DNA of 17,752 bases from JAJBWD01 sp041670885. GTDB lineage: Bacteria > Bacillota > Clostridia > Clostridiales > Clostridiaceae. The stretch covers positions 1 to 17,752 of the forward strand of contig JBAXYJ010000029.1 of assembly GCA_041670885.1 (NCBI GenBank), read 5' to 3'. A program made the translations under genes and the position numbers. Below are positions 1-6,035 of the stretch, one piece after another. Below the pieces are notes generated by a model. That model searched no databases, was not told where the DNA came from, and saw only the letters and a program-made list of their open reading frames with translations. How positions within the stretch are numbered: position 1 is the first letter of the stretch; every line of letters starts with the position of its first letter.

Positions 1-612
1 AAAGGGAACAAATAGTATAAGCATAATTCCCTGATTAACCATTAGAAGAAAATCAAAAATCCCATGTAAAATAAGAGGTACTGTAAGTGATTTCCTATAA
101 TAAAATTTGCATAGCCTGTCATCTGTACAAAATTTGGCCAAAGATAAATAATAACCCATTGTAATGGCAAAAAGCATATGGGCAGGTACTGACAGTACAC
201 CTCTTGAAATTCCTACGTATGGATTTGCTCCGAATCTGAAAACAACATATAATATATTTTCTGCTGTAGCAAATCCTAAGGAAGCAAAAACTGCGTATAT
301 TATACCGTCCAGCTTTTCATCAAAAGCAGAATTTTTAAATGCAAACTTCATAACTACACTTCTTTTTATGAGTTCCTCCGTAAGTCCTGCTACGATGAAA
401 GCTGTAAAAATTGTTGCCAATATTCCGGCAAAGGGGTTTAAAAACATCAGAATTTCCTCAAATATAGCAGCTGGAATTACAGATAAGCATCCAAACAGGA
501 AGATTTTAATTAATAAAGGAACAGGTTCTCTGTCATATCTGTCCGTCAAATAAGCCCCTAAAGCCAAAGCAATTCCCGGGAAAATGGCTATAATTAATAA
601 CCTTAAATACAT
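1..612 (-). CDS. prsW: PrsW-family intramembrane protease (partial, C-terminus beyond window)
   Basis: The frame is open from the ATG at 612 to the window edge, giving 204 residues without a stop. The product is a hydrophobic multi-pass membrane protein. Conserved polar residues of the PrsW (glutamic-type) membrane protease family are visible: the Glu pair in LTEELIKR (about residues 77-84), E118-N119 in ATAENILY, H145 in VPAHMLF, and H183/D187 in LHGIFDF. In Bacillus subtilis PrsW cleaves the anti-sigma factor RsiW in response to envelope stress; the family is broad, so the substrate here is unknown. The start is supported by a GGGGTG ribosome site 7 nt upstream of the ATG. No anti-sigma/sigma pair is visible nearby. 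Family assignment is good; the role is inferred. Confidence 0.85.
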   Translation of the reverse strand, partial: MYLRLLIIAIFPGIALALGAYLTDRYDREPVPLLIKIFLFGCLSVIPAAIFEEILMFLNPFAGILATIFTAFIVAGLTEELIKRSVVMKFAFKNSAFDEKLDGIIYAVFASLGFATAENILYVVFRFGANPYVGISRGVLSVPAHMLFAITMGYYLSLAKFCTDDRLCKFYYRKSLTVPLILHGIFDFLLMVNQGIMLILFVPF

Positions 613-721
613 AGTAAACACCCCATATGATTAATTTGTAAGCTGATTATATTATTGAAATCCTAAATTGTATTAATTATAGTATACACAAATTATGTTT
701 AAAATAATTATTTAAAATTAA

Positions 722-767
722 AAATACGCCCTATATGTAAATGTTATTTTAAATAAAGGGCGTATTT
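722..767 (-). terminator. Rho-independent terminator
   Basis: Perfect 11-bp arms (AAATACGCCCT at 722-732, AGGGCGTATTT at 757-767) enclose a 24-nt AT-rich loop. Read leftward, the stem runs into a T-rich tract. It lies just after the stop of the leftward 41-codon gene and before the PrsW gene, so it probably ends the small-gene transcript. Confidence 0.7.
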
Positions 768-783
768 ATTAAATATAGCTTAG

Positions 784-909
784 CTATTTTTTATTTTTAT
801 TTTCCTTTTCATATTTTCTCATTTCTTTTCCGGCCTTCTGGCATAGTACAATTGCTCCAACTATAAATATACCTACAAAGATAGAGATGACTATTTCCTG
901 AGTCCCCAT
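784..909 (-). CDS. 41-residue single-span membrane miniprotein, hypothetical
   Basis: A short ORF of 41 codons plus TAG has an excellent ribosome site (AAGGAGGTG) about 6 nt before its ATG, which is the main reason to call it. The protein starts MGTQEIVIS, has one hydrophobic span (roughly residues 6-23, ending at a Cys), then a highly basic tail rich in Lys and Glu and ending NKNKK. This fits a small membrane protein with the tail in the cytoplasm. It begins 22 nt after the stop of the upstream hypothetical gene and is followed by a terminator, so the two may form one transcript. I do not recognise the family. Confidence 0.65.
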   Translation of the reverse strand: MGTQEIVISIFVGIFIVGAIVLCQKAGKEMRKYEKENKNKK

Positions 910-931
910 AAATTCACCTCCTTACCTTAAA

Positions 932-1291
932 TTATATCAAAAGGTAAGAGTTGGATTTATACTTGCTCCCATTAAAACTAGATAATAGAAATTGGAAAAT
1001 AAATAATCTCCTGTTATATAAAAAAAATTTAAAATAACAAAACAAACTGATTTGAAAAACAAAAATAGTAATCCAAATTTTAAAATGAGAGGTGATTTTA
1101 TAAAATGGTTTTACTTTATTTGTATTTGGAAGGATAAAGCTGTCATCATAACTACAGCTGATAATAGCATGTCCTCCAAAAGGACGAGCCTTTATTTTAA
1201 CTTCATAATATTTAATAAAAAAAATATTAAATATAAAAATAACTATTAAAAGCTTCATGATTATATTAAAGTAAAGCTTGCTTATTTTCAT
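932..1291 (-). CDS. Hypothetical small membrane protein
   Basis: An open frame of 119 codons starts at an ATG preceded by GAGGTG 4 nt away. A TTG four codons further upstream (1303) is in frame but lacks a ribosome site. The product has a hydrophobic N-terminal segment (about residues 8-29), a polar stretch of about 45 residues with KARPFGGHAI, a second hydrophobic segment (about 73-95) and a basic/aromatic tail. No family is recognised. The composition (Phe, Ile, Lys, Tyr) is close to what translated AT-rich DNA yields by chance, so the call rests on the ribosome site, uninterrupted length and the well-placed small gene downstream. Confidence 0.45.
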   Translation of the reverse strand: MKISKLYFNIIMKLLIVIFIFNIFFIKYYEVKIKARPFGGHAIISCSYDDSFILPNTNKVKPFYKITSHFKIWITIFVFQISLFCYFKFFLYNRRLFIFQFLLSSFNGSKYKSNSYLLI

Positions 1292-1358
1292 ACCACACCT
1301 CAAAATCTTTTCTTATATAATATTATACCATAAGACATTTCATAAAAACAAAATAATA

Positions 1359-1380
1359 GGCTCTGATCATTGCCAAAGCC
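1359..1380 (-). terminator. Rho-independent terminator, leftward
   Basis: Read leftward, GGCTTTG (1380-1374) pairs with CAGAGCC (1365-1359) across an 8-nt loop: 7 bp with one G-T wobble, followed by a T-rich run (1358-1341). It probably ends the transcript of the GltA-like gene or of the short candidate ORFs at 1423-1500. Confidence 0.6.
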
Positions 1381-1391
1381 CATTATATGGT

Positions 1392-1422
1392 GCCAGAGCT
1401 CCTAAATAATAAGAACTCTGGC
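1392..1422 (-). other. Hairpin next to the leftward terminator
   Basis: Perfect 7-bp arms GCCAGAG and CTCTGGC surround a 17-nt loop. The stem follows directly after the stop codon of the candidate 25-codon ORF and precedes the terminator at 1359-1380. Its GCCAGAG arm could also pair with CTTTGGC in the next hairpin, so the two structures are potentially exclusive. Confidence 0.45.
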
Positions 1423-1500
1423 TTAAGAAAAATAATACGTCAAGATAAATCTACCAATACTGATAATCCTTATCCATGAGGTATCACTCTCCTTAGTCAT
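1423..1500 (-). CDS. Candidate short ORFs (25 codons, or 8 codons in an overlapping frame)
   Basis: An ATG at 1500 opens 25 codons starting MTKESDTSWIRII, with a hydrophobic/aromatic end and a TAA directly abutting the hairpin at 1392-1422. It has no ribosome site upstream. An AAGGAG at 1494-1489 instead sits 11 nt before another ATG at 1477, which encodes only MDKDYQYW and then TAG (1451). Either may be a small peptide or leader, or neither may be translated. The stretch lies 61 nt downstream of the GltA-like gene stop, so it may simply be 3' untranslated RNA. Confidence 0.25.
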   Translation of the reverse strand: MTKESDTSWIRIISIGRFILTYYFS

Positions 1501-1561
1501 TATTATTAACACATTTCAAATTAATATTCACAAATTCTAAAATAAAATAATTACCTTGATC

Positions 1562-2800
1562 TTACACTTCATTACTAACATATTTATCTATAGCCTTAGC
1601 CACTTCTTTTGAAACCTTAACAGCTGCTACAACTGTTTTTGCACCGGTTACTACATCACCGGAAGCAAATACTCCCTTCCTGGTGGTCCTTCCGCTGCCA
1701 TCAGTTGAAACTAAGCCTTTATTATCGATTTTGATTCCGGTAGTTGAAGAAACTATAATGTCTCTTGGGCCTTGACTTACAGATATTATAACAGAATCTG
1801 AAGGAAATAAATTTTCTGTTCCAGGGATAGAATCAAGTCTAATTTCTCCATTTTCCTGAATTACACGCTCTGTTTTTACATATATGACTCCTTCGTCTGT
1901 AATTTCTATTGGAGATTTATACAGCTCAAACTTAACTCCGTCTATTTCAGCATATTTTATTTCATGCTTATCTGCAGTAATATCTTCATATCCGCTTCTG
2001 TACATTATATAAACGTTCCTGACTCCATGCCGCAGTGCTGTCCTTGCGGTGTCCATGGCTACATTGCCGGCTCCTATTATAGTAAGGGAATTACCAAGAT
2101 CATAAACATCCGGATTTTTTAGATAATCTATTGCATAATGCACATTCCCAAGGCTCTCACCTTTAATTCTAAGTGTATTTGGCTTCCATACACCGGTTCC
2201 TATAAAAATTGCTTTATAACCGTCTCTAAACAGATCGTCTATTGTAAGAACAGGTCCAATTAGAGTATTGAATCTTATCTTAATGCTCATTTCCTTCATC
2301 TTGTCTTTTATCCTGTCTAAAATTGCCTTTGGGAGCCTAAATTCCGGTATGCCATACCTCATTACTCCTCCAAGTTTATCATGAGCTTCAAAAACAGTTA
2401 TATCATATCCCATTGAGGATAAGATAAATGCAATGGTAATACCGGCAGGACCGGATCCTATTATTGCAACCTTTTTATTTTTATCAATCACTGCATTAGA
2501 TTTTATAAAATTAAGATAATAGTCAGATATGTAATTTTCTATGGAGCTGATGGGAACAGATTCTCCCTTAATGCCTAGAACACATGAACCTTCACACTGC
2601 TTTTCGTGAGGACATACAAGAGAACATACAAGAGATAGGGGGTTATTATTAAACAACATTTCGCCGGCGTCTTGTATATCTCCATTTAAAAACATAGATA
2701 TCATTTCTTTAATTGAGGTGTTTATTGGACAGCCCTTGATGCATCCGGGATTTTTGCATTGCAGACATCTTTTTGCTTCTGATATTAAATTCTTATTCAT
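1562..2800 (-). CDS. Stand-alone GltA/NfnB-like FAD- and Fe-S-dependent oxidoreductase
   Basis: 412 residues with the layout of the glutamate synthase small subunit family. An N-terminal Fe-S domain has two cysteine groups (C12, C15, C20, C24 and C59, C63, C69, C73). An FAD-binding GSGPAG follows at 115-120, then an NAD(P)-binding GAGNVA at 243-248, and a C-terminal FASGDVVTGAKTVV motif typical of the flavin fold. Family members pass electrons from NAD(P)H through FAD to a partner such as GltB or NfnA. No partner gene is adjacent, so the acceptor is unknown. The ATG at 2800 has AGGTGAT upstream. An in-frame extension to 2878 is rejected because the likely promoter (2829-2857) lies inside it. 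The gene is divergent from the methionine locus. Confidence 0.88.
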   Translation of the reverse strand: MNKNLISEAKRCLQCKNPGCIKGCPINTSIKEMISMFLNGDIQDAGEMLFNNNPLSLVCSLVCPHEKQCEGSCVLGIKGESVPISSIENYISDYYLNFIKSNAVIDKNKKVAIIGSGPAGITIAFILSSMGYDITVFEAHDKLGGVMRYGIPEFRLPKAILDRIKDKMKEMSIKIRFNTLIGPVLTIDDLFRDGYKAIFIGTGVWKPNTLRIKGESLGNVHYAIDYLKNPDVYDLGNSLTIIGAGNVAMDTARTALRHGVRNVYIMYRSGYEDITADKHEIKYAEIDGVKFELYKSPIEITDEGVIYVKTERVIQENGEIRLDSIPGTENLFPSDSVIISVSQGPRDIIVSSTTGIKIDNKGLVSTDGSGRTTRKGVFASGDVVTGAKTVVAAVKVSKEVAKAIDKYVSNEV

Positions 2801-2828
2801 TTGTATCACCTGCTCTTTATAATAAGTA

Positions 2829-2857
2829 AATATATCATAGAAAAGCCTTACTATCAA
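2829..2857 (-). promoter_or_regulatory. Promoter of the GltA-like gene
   Basis: Read leftward, TTGATA (2857-2852) and TATATT (2834-2829) are separated by 17 bp. This puts transcription start about 20-25 nt before the ATG at 2800. Confidence 0.6.
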
Positions 2858-2993
2858 GAATAGATATATTAATAACAATAATGGATAAAATGTAAAAGGG
2901 TAGTCAGCAGCTATCTGTAAATATATCCCAGGAAATAAATTGTTAAATTTTCATATATAATCGTTTACATTGAAGAACTTGCATTTTCAGGTG

Positions 2994-3022
2994 TTGACAA
3001 GGGTAAAGTATTCTGGTATCAT
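2994..3022 (+). promoter_or_regulatory. Promoter of the met operon
   Basis: A consensus TTGACA (2994-2999) is followed after 17 bp by TATCAT (3017-3022). It lies about 25 bp upstream of the riboswitch P1 stem, as expected for the start of its leader RNA. Confidence 0.75.
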
Positions 3023-3046
3023 ACCAATAAATGAATAATAAAACTG

Positions 3047-3146
3047 CTTATCCAGAGAGGTGGAGGGAATGGCCCTATGAAACCCGGCAACCAAGTACTC
3101 ATTCGTACTATGGTGCTAATTCCAGCAGCGTAAGCTGAAAGATAAG
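3047..3146 (+). ncRNA. SAM-I (S-box) riboswitch aptamer
   Basis: The S-box signature is clear. P1 is CTTATC (3047-3052) with GATAAG (3141-3146). Inside come AGAGAGGTGGAGGGA, then GGCCC, then TGAAACCCGGCAACC, a variable P3 hairpin (AGTAC/GTACT), GGTGCTAATTCCAGCAG and a GTAA-looped P4. This RNA binds S-adenosylmethionine and, when bound, favours the terminator that follows. The genes downstream form a methionine ABC importer, a standard target. A possible antiterminator using the 5' arm of the terminator could not be settled by eye. Confidence 0.97.
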
Positions 3147-3171
3147 GAGACTACGTGATTTAATTGATATT

Positions 3172-3203
3172 AAACTCGAGGTTTCCTCGGGTTTTATTTT
3201 TTT
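3172..3203 (+). terminator. Riboswitch expression-platform terminator
   Basis: AAACTCGAGG (3172-3181) pairs with CCTCGGGTTT (3185-3194) over a 3-nt loop: 10 bp with one G-T pair, followed by a T-rich tract to about 3203. It sits 26 nt after the aptamer, as expected for SAM-dependent transcription termination. Confidence 0.92.
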
Positions 3204-3297
3204 ACTCTATTGGAATTTATAATATTATTAACTTTTTAGATAAATAAGAATATTATCATGAAAATAACTAGCAGTAGAGTAAAAAAAGATGGGTGCA

Positions 3298-3392
3298 GGG
3301 AAGGTACTTCCCGCTGGTTTAAGGAGGGTGCTCAGTGCGGAGCACGTCGAAGGGAACCTAAGGTTCCCTAGCGAAATCTGCGTTAGCAGATT
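3298..3392 (+). repeat. Block of four consecutive short hairpins, possible palindromic repeat element
   Basis: Four perfect stem-loops stand in a row: GGGAAG/CTTCCC (3298-3312), GTGCTC/GAGCAC (3328-3345), AGGGAACC/GGTTCCCT (3351-3369) and AATCTGC/GCAGATT (3375-3392). The last three are joined by short linkers, GTCGA and AGCGA. The block is richer in G and C than its surroundings and has no ORF. It fills the 268 nt between the riboswitch terminator and metN, where a met leader normally has nothing. It may be an inserted palindromic intergenic element, an mRNA-stabilising structure, or an additional attenuation site. It matches no RNA family I recognise. Confidence 0.6.
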
Positions 3393-3471
3393 GTTTTATT
3401 CATTTAGGGAAAAGCATGCTGACCCAATATCAAGCTTTGCTTCCTTATAGAATAATATAGGAGGATTCAAA

Positions 3472-4437
3472 TTGATAAAGGTAACAAAATTAGAAAAATA
3501 TTTTTCAAAGGAACATATTCTAAAGTCAATAGATCTGCAGATCAATGAAGGTGAAATATTTGGCTTAGTAGGTTCCAGTGGTGCAGGTAAATCTACACTT
3601 CTCAGATGTTTAAACGGTCTGGAAGCTTATGACAGCGGAAGCATAGAAATAATGGGCAAGGAAGTTAAAAATCTTAAAAATAAAGAGCTTAGGGAATTTA
3701 GAAAAGATCTGGGCATGATATTTCAGAACTTCAGCCTTTTAGAGAGAAAAAATGTATATGAAAATATTGCACTGCCTCTTCAGGTATGGGGTTATAAGAA
3801 AGACCAAATAAAGATGCGGGTTGAAAAGCTTCTTAAGATTGTCCATCTGGAAGACAAGGTATTCTCAAGACCAAAGGAGCTAAGCGGCGGACAGAAGCAG
3901 AGGGTTGCAATTGCAAGAGCTTTAGCCTTGGAACCCAGGGTTCTTTTATGTGATGAAGCTACTTCTGCCCTGGATCCAAACACAACTAAATCAATCCTCA
4001 CACTGCTTAGAGAAATCAATGAAAATCTAGGAATAACAATAGTTATTGTGACTCACCAGATGGAGGTTGTAAAAGATGTCTGCAGCCGGGCTGCTGTACT
4101 AGATAATGGACAGGTAGCAGCATCAGGAAAGGTAGAGGACATTTTCTTAAGGCAGCCAAAATCACTTAAAAAACTATTATCGGAAGAAGAAATTCTTCCA
4201 AAAGAGGGGGTTAATATAAAATTATTTTTTCCAAAGGACTATTCCGGGGATAGTATTATAACATCAATGGCCAGAGAGCTTGATATGAATTTTTCAATTG
4301 TTTGGGGGAAACTTGAAAAATTCAGAGATGATATACTGGGAAGCCTGGTAATAAACATCAAAGATGAAGAAAAAGAAAAGGTATGTAATTATCTTAGTAA
4401 GAAGGACATTGGCTGGGAGGTGGTAATAGATGGGTAA
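3472..4437 (+). CDS. metN: Methionine ABC importer ATP-binding protein MetN
   Basis: 321 residues. The ATPase has a Walker A GSSGAGKS (34-41), Q-loop in IFQNFSLLERKN, signature LSGGQKQR, Walker B with LLCDEATSALD, and the switch His in VTHQM. A C-terminal domain of about 80 residues after about 240 corresponds to the NIL (ACT-like) domain that binds methionine and inhibits transport in MetN proteins. Translation starts at TTG, preceded by AGGAGG 6 nt away; no better start exists. It is the first gene of metNIQ downstream of a SAM-I riboswitch, which fixes the substrate as methionine (or a related methyl-sulfur compound). It overlaps metI by 8 bp. Confidence 0.97.
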   Translation: MIKVTKLEKYFSKEHILKSIDLQINEGEIFGLVGSSGAGKSTLLRCLNGLEAYDSGSIEIMGKEVKNLKNKELREFRKDLGMIFQNFSLLERKNVYENIALPLQVWGYKKDQIKMRVEKLLKIVHLEDKVFSRPKELSGGQKQRVAIARALALEPRVLLCDEATSALDPNTTKSILTLLREINENLGITIVIVTHQMEVVKDVCSRAAVLDNGQVAASGKVEDIFLRQPKSLKKLLSEEEILPKEGVNIKLFFPKDYSGDSIITSMARELDMNFSIVWGKLEKFRDDILGSLVINIKDEEKEKVCNYLSKKDIGWEVVIDG

Positions 4438-5086
4438 ATTTATGGAAGCTTGGAATAATTATCTGCTTCAAGGAATAATTGATACATCGTATATGGTGGG
4501 ACTTTCAACATTGTTTGCAGTAGCAATCGGATTTATTTTAGCAATTATTCTTATTATTACTGATAAAAATGGCTTAAGACCAAATAAATTAATATACAGG
4601 ATATTGGATTTTATAATAAATGTACTTAGATCTTTCCCATTTATAATATTAATACTTGCTCTTCTGCCTGTTACCAGATTCATAGTTGGAAAAAGCATAG
4701 GAAATACTGCAGCTATTGTTCCTCTCACCATAGGTACCGCTCCATTTGTTGCCAGAGTTATTGAAAGCTCATTAAAAGAGGTGGACAAAGGGATAATCGA
4801 AGCTGCAAAATCCTTTGGGGCAAGGGACATGCAGATCCTTTTTCAAGTAATGATTAAGGAATCCATACCATCAATAATAAGAGGAATTACTTTAGTTATT
4901 ATATCAGTAATTGGCTATAGCGCTATGGCGGGGGCAATAGGAGCTAAAGGTTTAGGCTACGTAGCTATATCAATTGGATATCAGAGGTTTGATGACCAGT
5001 TAATATTATACACGGTAATTATCTTAGTGATATTAGTTCAGCTGATTCAGCTGATTGGAGACACTTTATATAAAAAATTAAAATAG
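4430..5086 (+). CDS. metI: Methionine ABC importer permease MetI
   Basis: 218 residues with five predicted membrane spans, the usual size for MetI. The cytoplasmic EAA loop that docks on the ATPase is seen as EAAKSFGARDMQILFQVMI. The start ATG lies inside the end of metN and its ribosome site (GGGAGGTGG) is in metN coding sequence, indicating translational coupling. With MetN it forms the inner-membrane channel that takes methionine from the MetQ lipoprotein. Expression should follow the upstream SAM riboswitch. Confidence 0.97.
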   Translation: MGKFMEAWNNYLLQGIIDTSYMVGLSTLFAVAIGFILAIILIITDKNGLRPNKLIYRILDFIINVLRSFPFIILILALLPVTRFIVGKSIGNTAAIVPLTIGTAPFVARVIESSLKEVDKGIIEAAKSFGARDMQILFQVMIKESIPSIIRGITLVIISVIGYSAMAGAIGAKGLGYVAISIGYQRFDDQLILYTVIILVILVQLIQLIGDTLYKKLK

Positions 5087-5107
5087 AAAATTTGGAGGGA
5101 AATTATA

Positions 5108-5923
5108 ATGAAAAAAATTATATCAATATTAACAGCAATATTCGTTCTGGCAGCGGTGCTTACAGGCTGCGGTGCCAAGAAAAGTTCAGACAATAAAAGC
5201 ACAGAAGGTGACAAGGTTATAAAAATTGGAGCAACTTCGAATCCACATGCAATAATTCTGGAAAAGATTAAACCAGTGCTTGAAAAAGAAGGATATAAAC
5301 TTGAGATAACTGTATTTGATGACTATGCTCTTTTAAATCCATCTTTAGTTAATGGAGAAATTGATGCAAACTTCTTCCAGCACGTTCCATACATGGAAGA
5401 GTATAATAAAAGCAAAAATGCTGATTTAGTAGCAGTTCAAAAGGTTCATATCGAGCCAATGGGTATATATTCAAAGACACTTAAAAAGGTTACTGACATT
5501 AAAGCAGGATCAGAAATAACAATTCCAGCTGACCCATCAAATGGTTCAAGAGCATTAAAGCTTCTTGCAAAAGCAGGATTAATCACAGTTCCGGACAAGG
5601 AAGTTTTAAAGGTTCAGGATATTACAGGAAATCCAAAGAACTTAAAGATAACAGAGGTTGATGCTAAGCAGCTTCCAAATACCCTTCAGGATGTAGCTCT
5701 TTCAGTAATCAACTCAAACTATGCATTAGAAGCAAAATTAAACCCATTAAAGGATTCATTGTTCACAGAAAGCGGAGATTCACCTTATGCCAATGTAATA
5801 GCAGTTAAGAAGGGACACGAGAGCGACGAGAAGATAAAAGCTTTAGTCAAAGCAATAACAACACCGGAAGTAAAGAAGTTCATCTTAGATGAGTTCAAAG
5901 GGGCGGTTGTCCCGGCTTTCTAA
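5108..5923 (+). CDS. metQ: Methionine-binding lipoprotein MetQ
   Basis: 271 residues of the NlpA/MetQ family. A signal peptide ends in the lipobox LTGC, making C21 the lipidated residue, followed by a Ser/Lys/Asp-rich linker. The mature protein has the family pattern: IKIGATSNPHA near its start, then DGEIDANFFQH-like sequence (here NGEIDANFFQHVPYM), IPADPSNGSRAL and a VINSNYAL motif. It captures methionine outside the membrane and delivers it to MetI. A GGAGGG site lies 7 nt before the ATG. It is the last gene of metNIQ and is followed by a strong terminator. Confidence 0.97.
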   Translation: MKKIISILTAIFVLAAVLTGCGAKKSSDNKSTEGDKVIKIGATSNPHAIILEKIKPVLEKEGYKLEITVFDDYALLNPSLVNGEIDANFFQHVPYMEEYNKSKNADLVAVQKVHIEPMGIYSKTLKKVTDIKAGSEITIPADPSNGSRALKLLAKAGLITVPDKEVLKVQDITGNPKNLKITEVDAKQLPNTLQDVALSVINSNYALEAKLNPLKDSLFTESGDSPYANVIAVKKGHESDEKIKALVKAITTPEVKKFILDEFKGAVVPAF

Positions 5924-5941
5924 TATATTTAGGTAAACATT

Positions 5942-5984
5942 ACAAAGGCCATAGAAGATATATCTTCTATGGCCTTTGTTTTTT
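5942..5984 (+). terminator. Terminator of the metNIQ operon
   Basis: A perfect inverted repeat with 19-nt arms (5942-5960 and 5961-5979) is followed by a run of T to 5984. It starts 19 nt after the metQ stop and separates it from the convergent ABC-F gene. Confidence 0.95.
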
Positions 5985-6035
5985 AAATGACTTCCATTTT
6001 ATTTCCAGACAGCAGCTGACTTATGGTTTTAGGAA

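Noticed and set aside
164..553. Rightward 129-codon ORF
   Set aside because: It is antisense to the open PrsW-type frame, which has recognisable family motifs and a ribosome site; the rightward product matches nothing.
1052..1249. Rightward 65-codon ORF
   Set aside because: Opposite strand of the leftward hypothetical gene, with no convincing ribosome site.
2131..2145. ATTGCATAAT inside the GltA-like gene as another MITE end
   Set aside because: Only about 10 of 17 bases match and it lies in conserved coding sequence; chance match.
2801..2878. 26-residue N-terminal extension of the GltA-like protein
   Set aside because: The extension contains the likely promoter, is unlike family N-termini, and the ATG at 2800 has a good ribosome site.
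3298..3392. CRISPR array or tRNA
   Set aside because: The four hairpins differ in sequence, there are no direct repeats with spacers, and no cloverleaf fold or CCA end.
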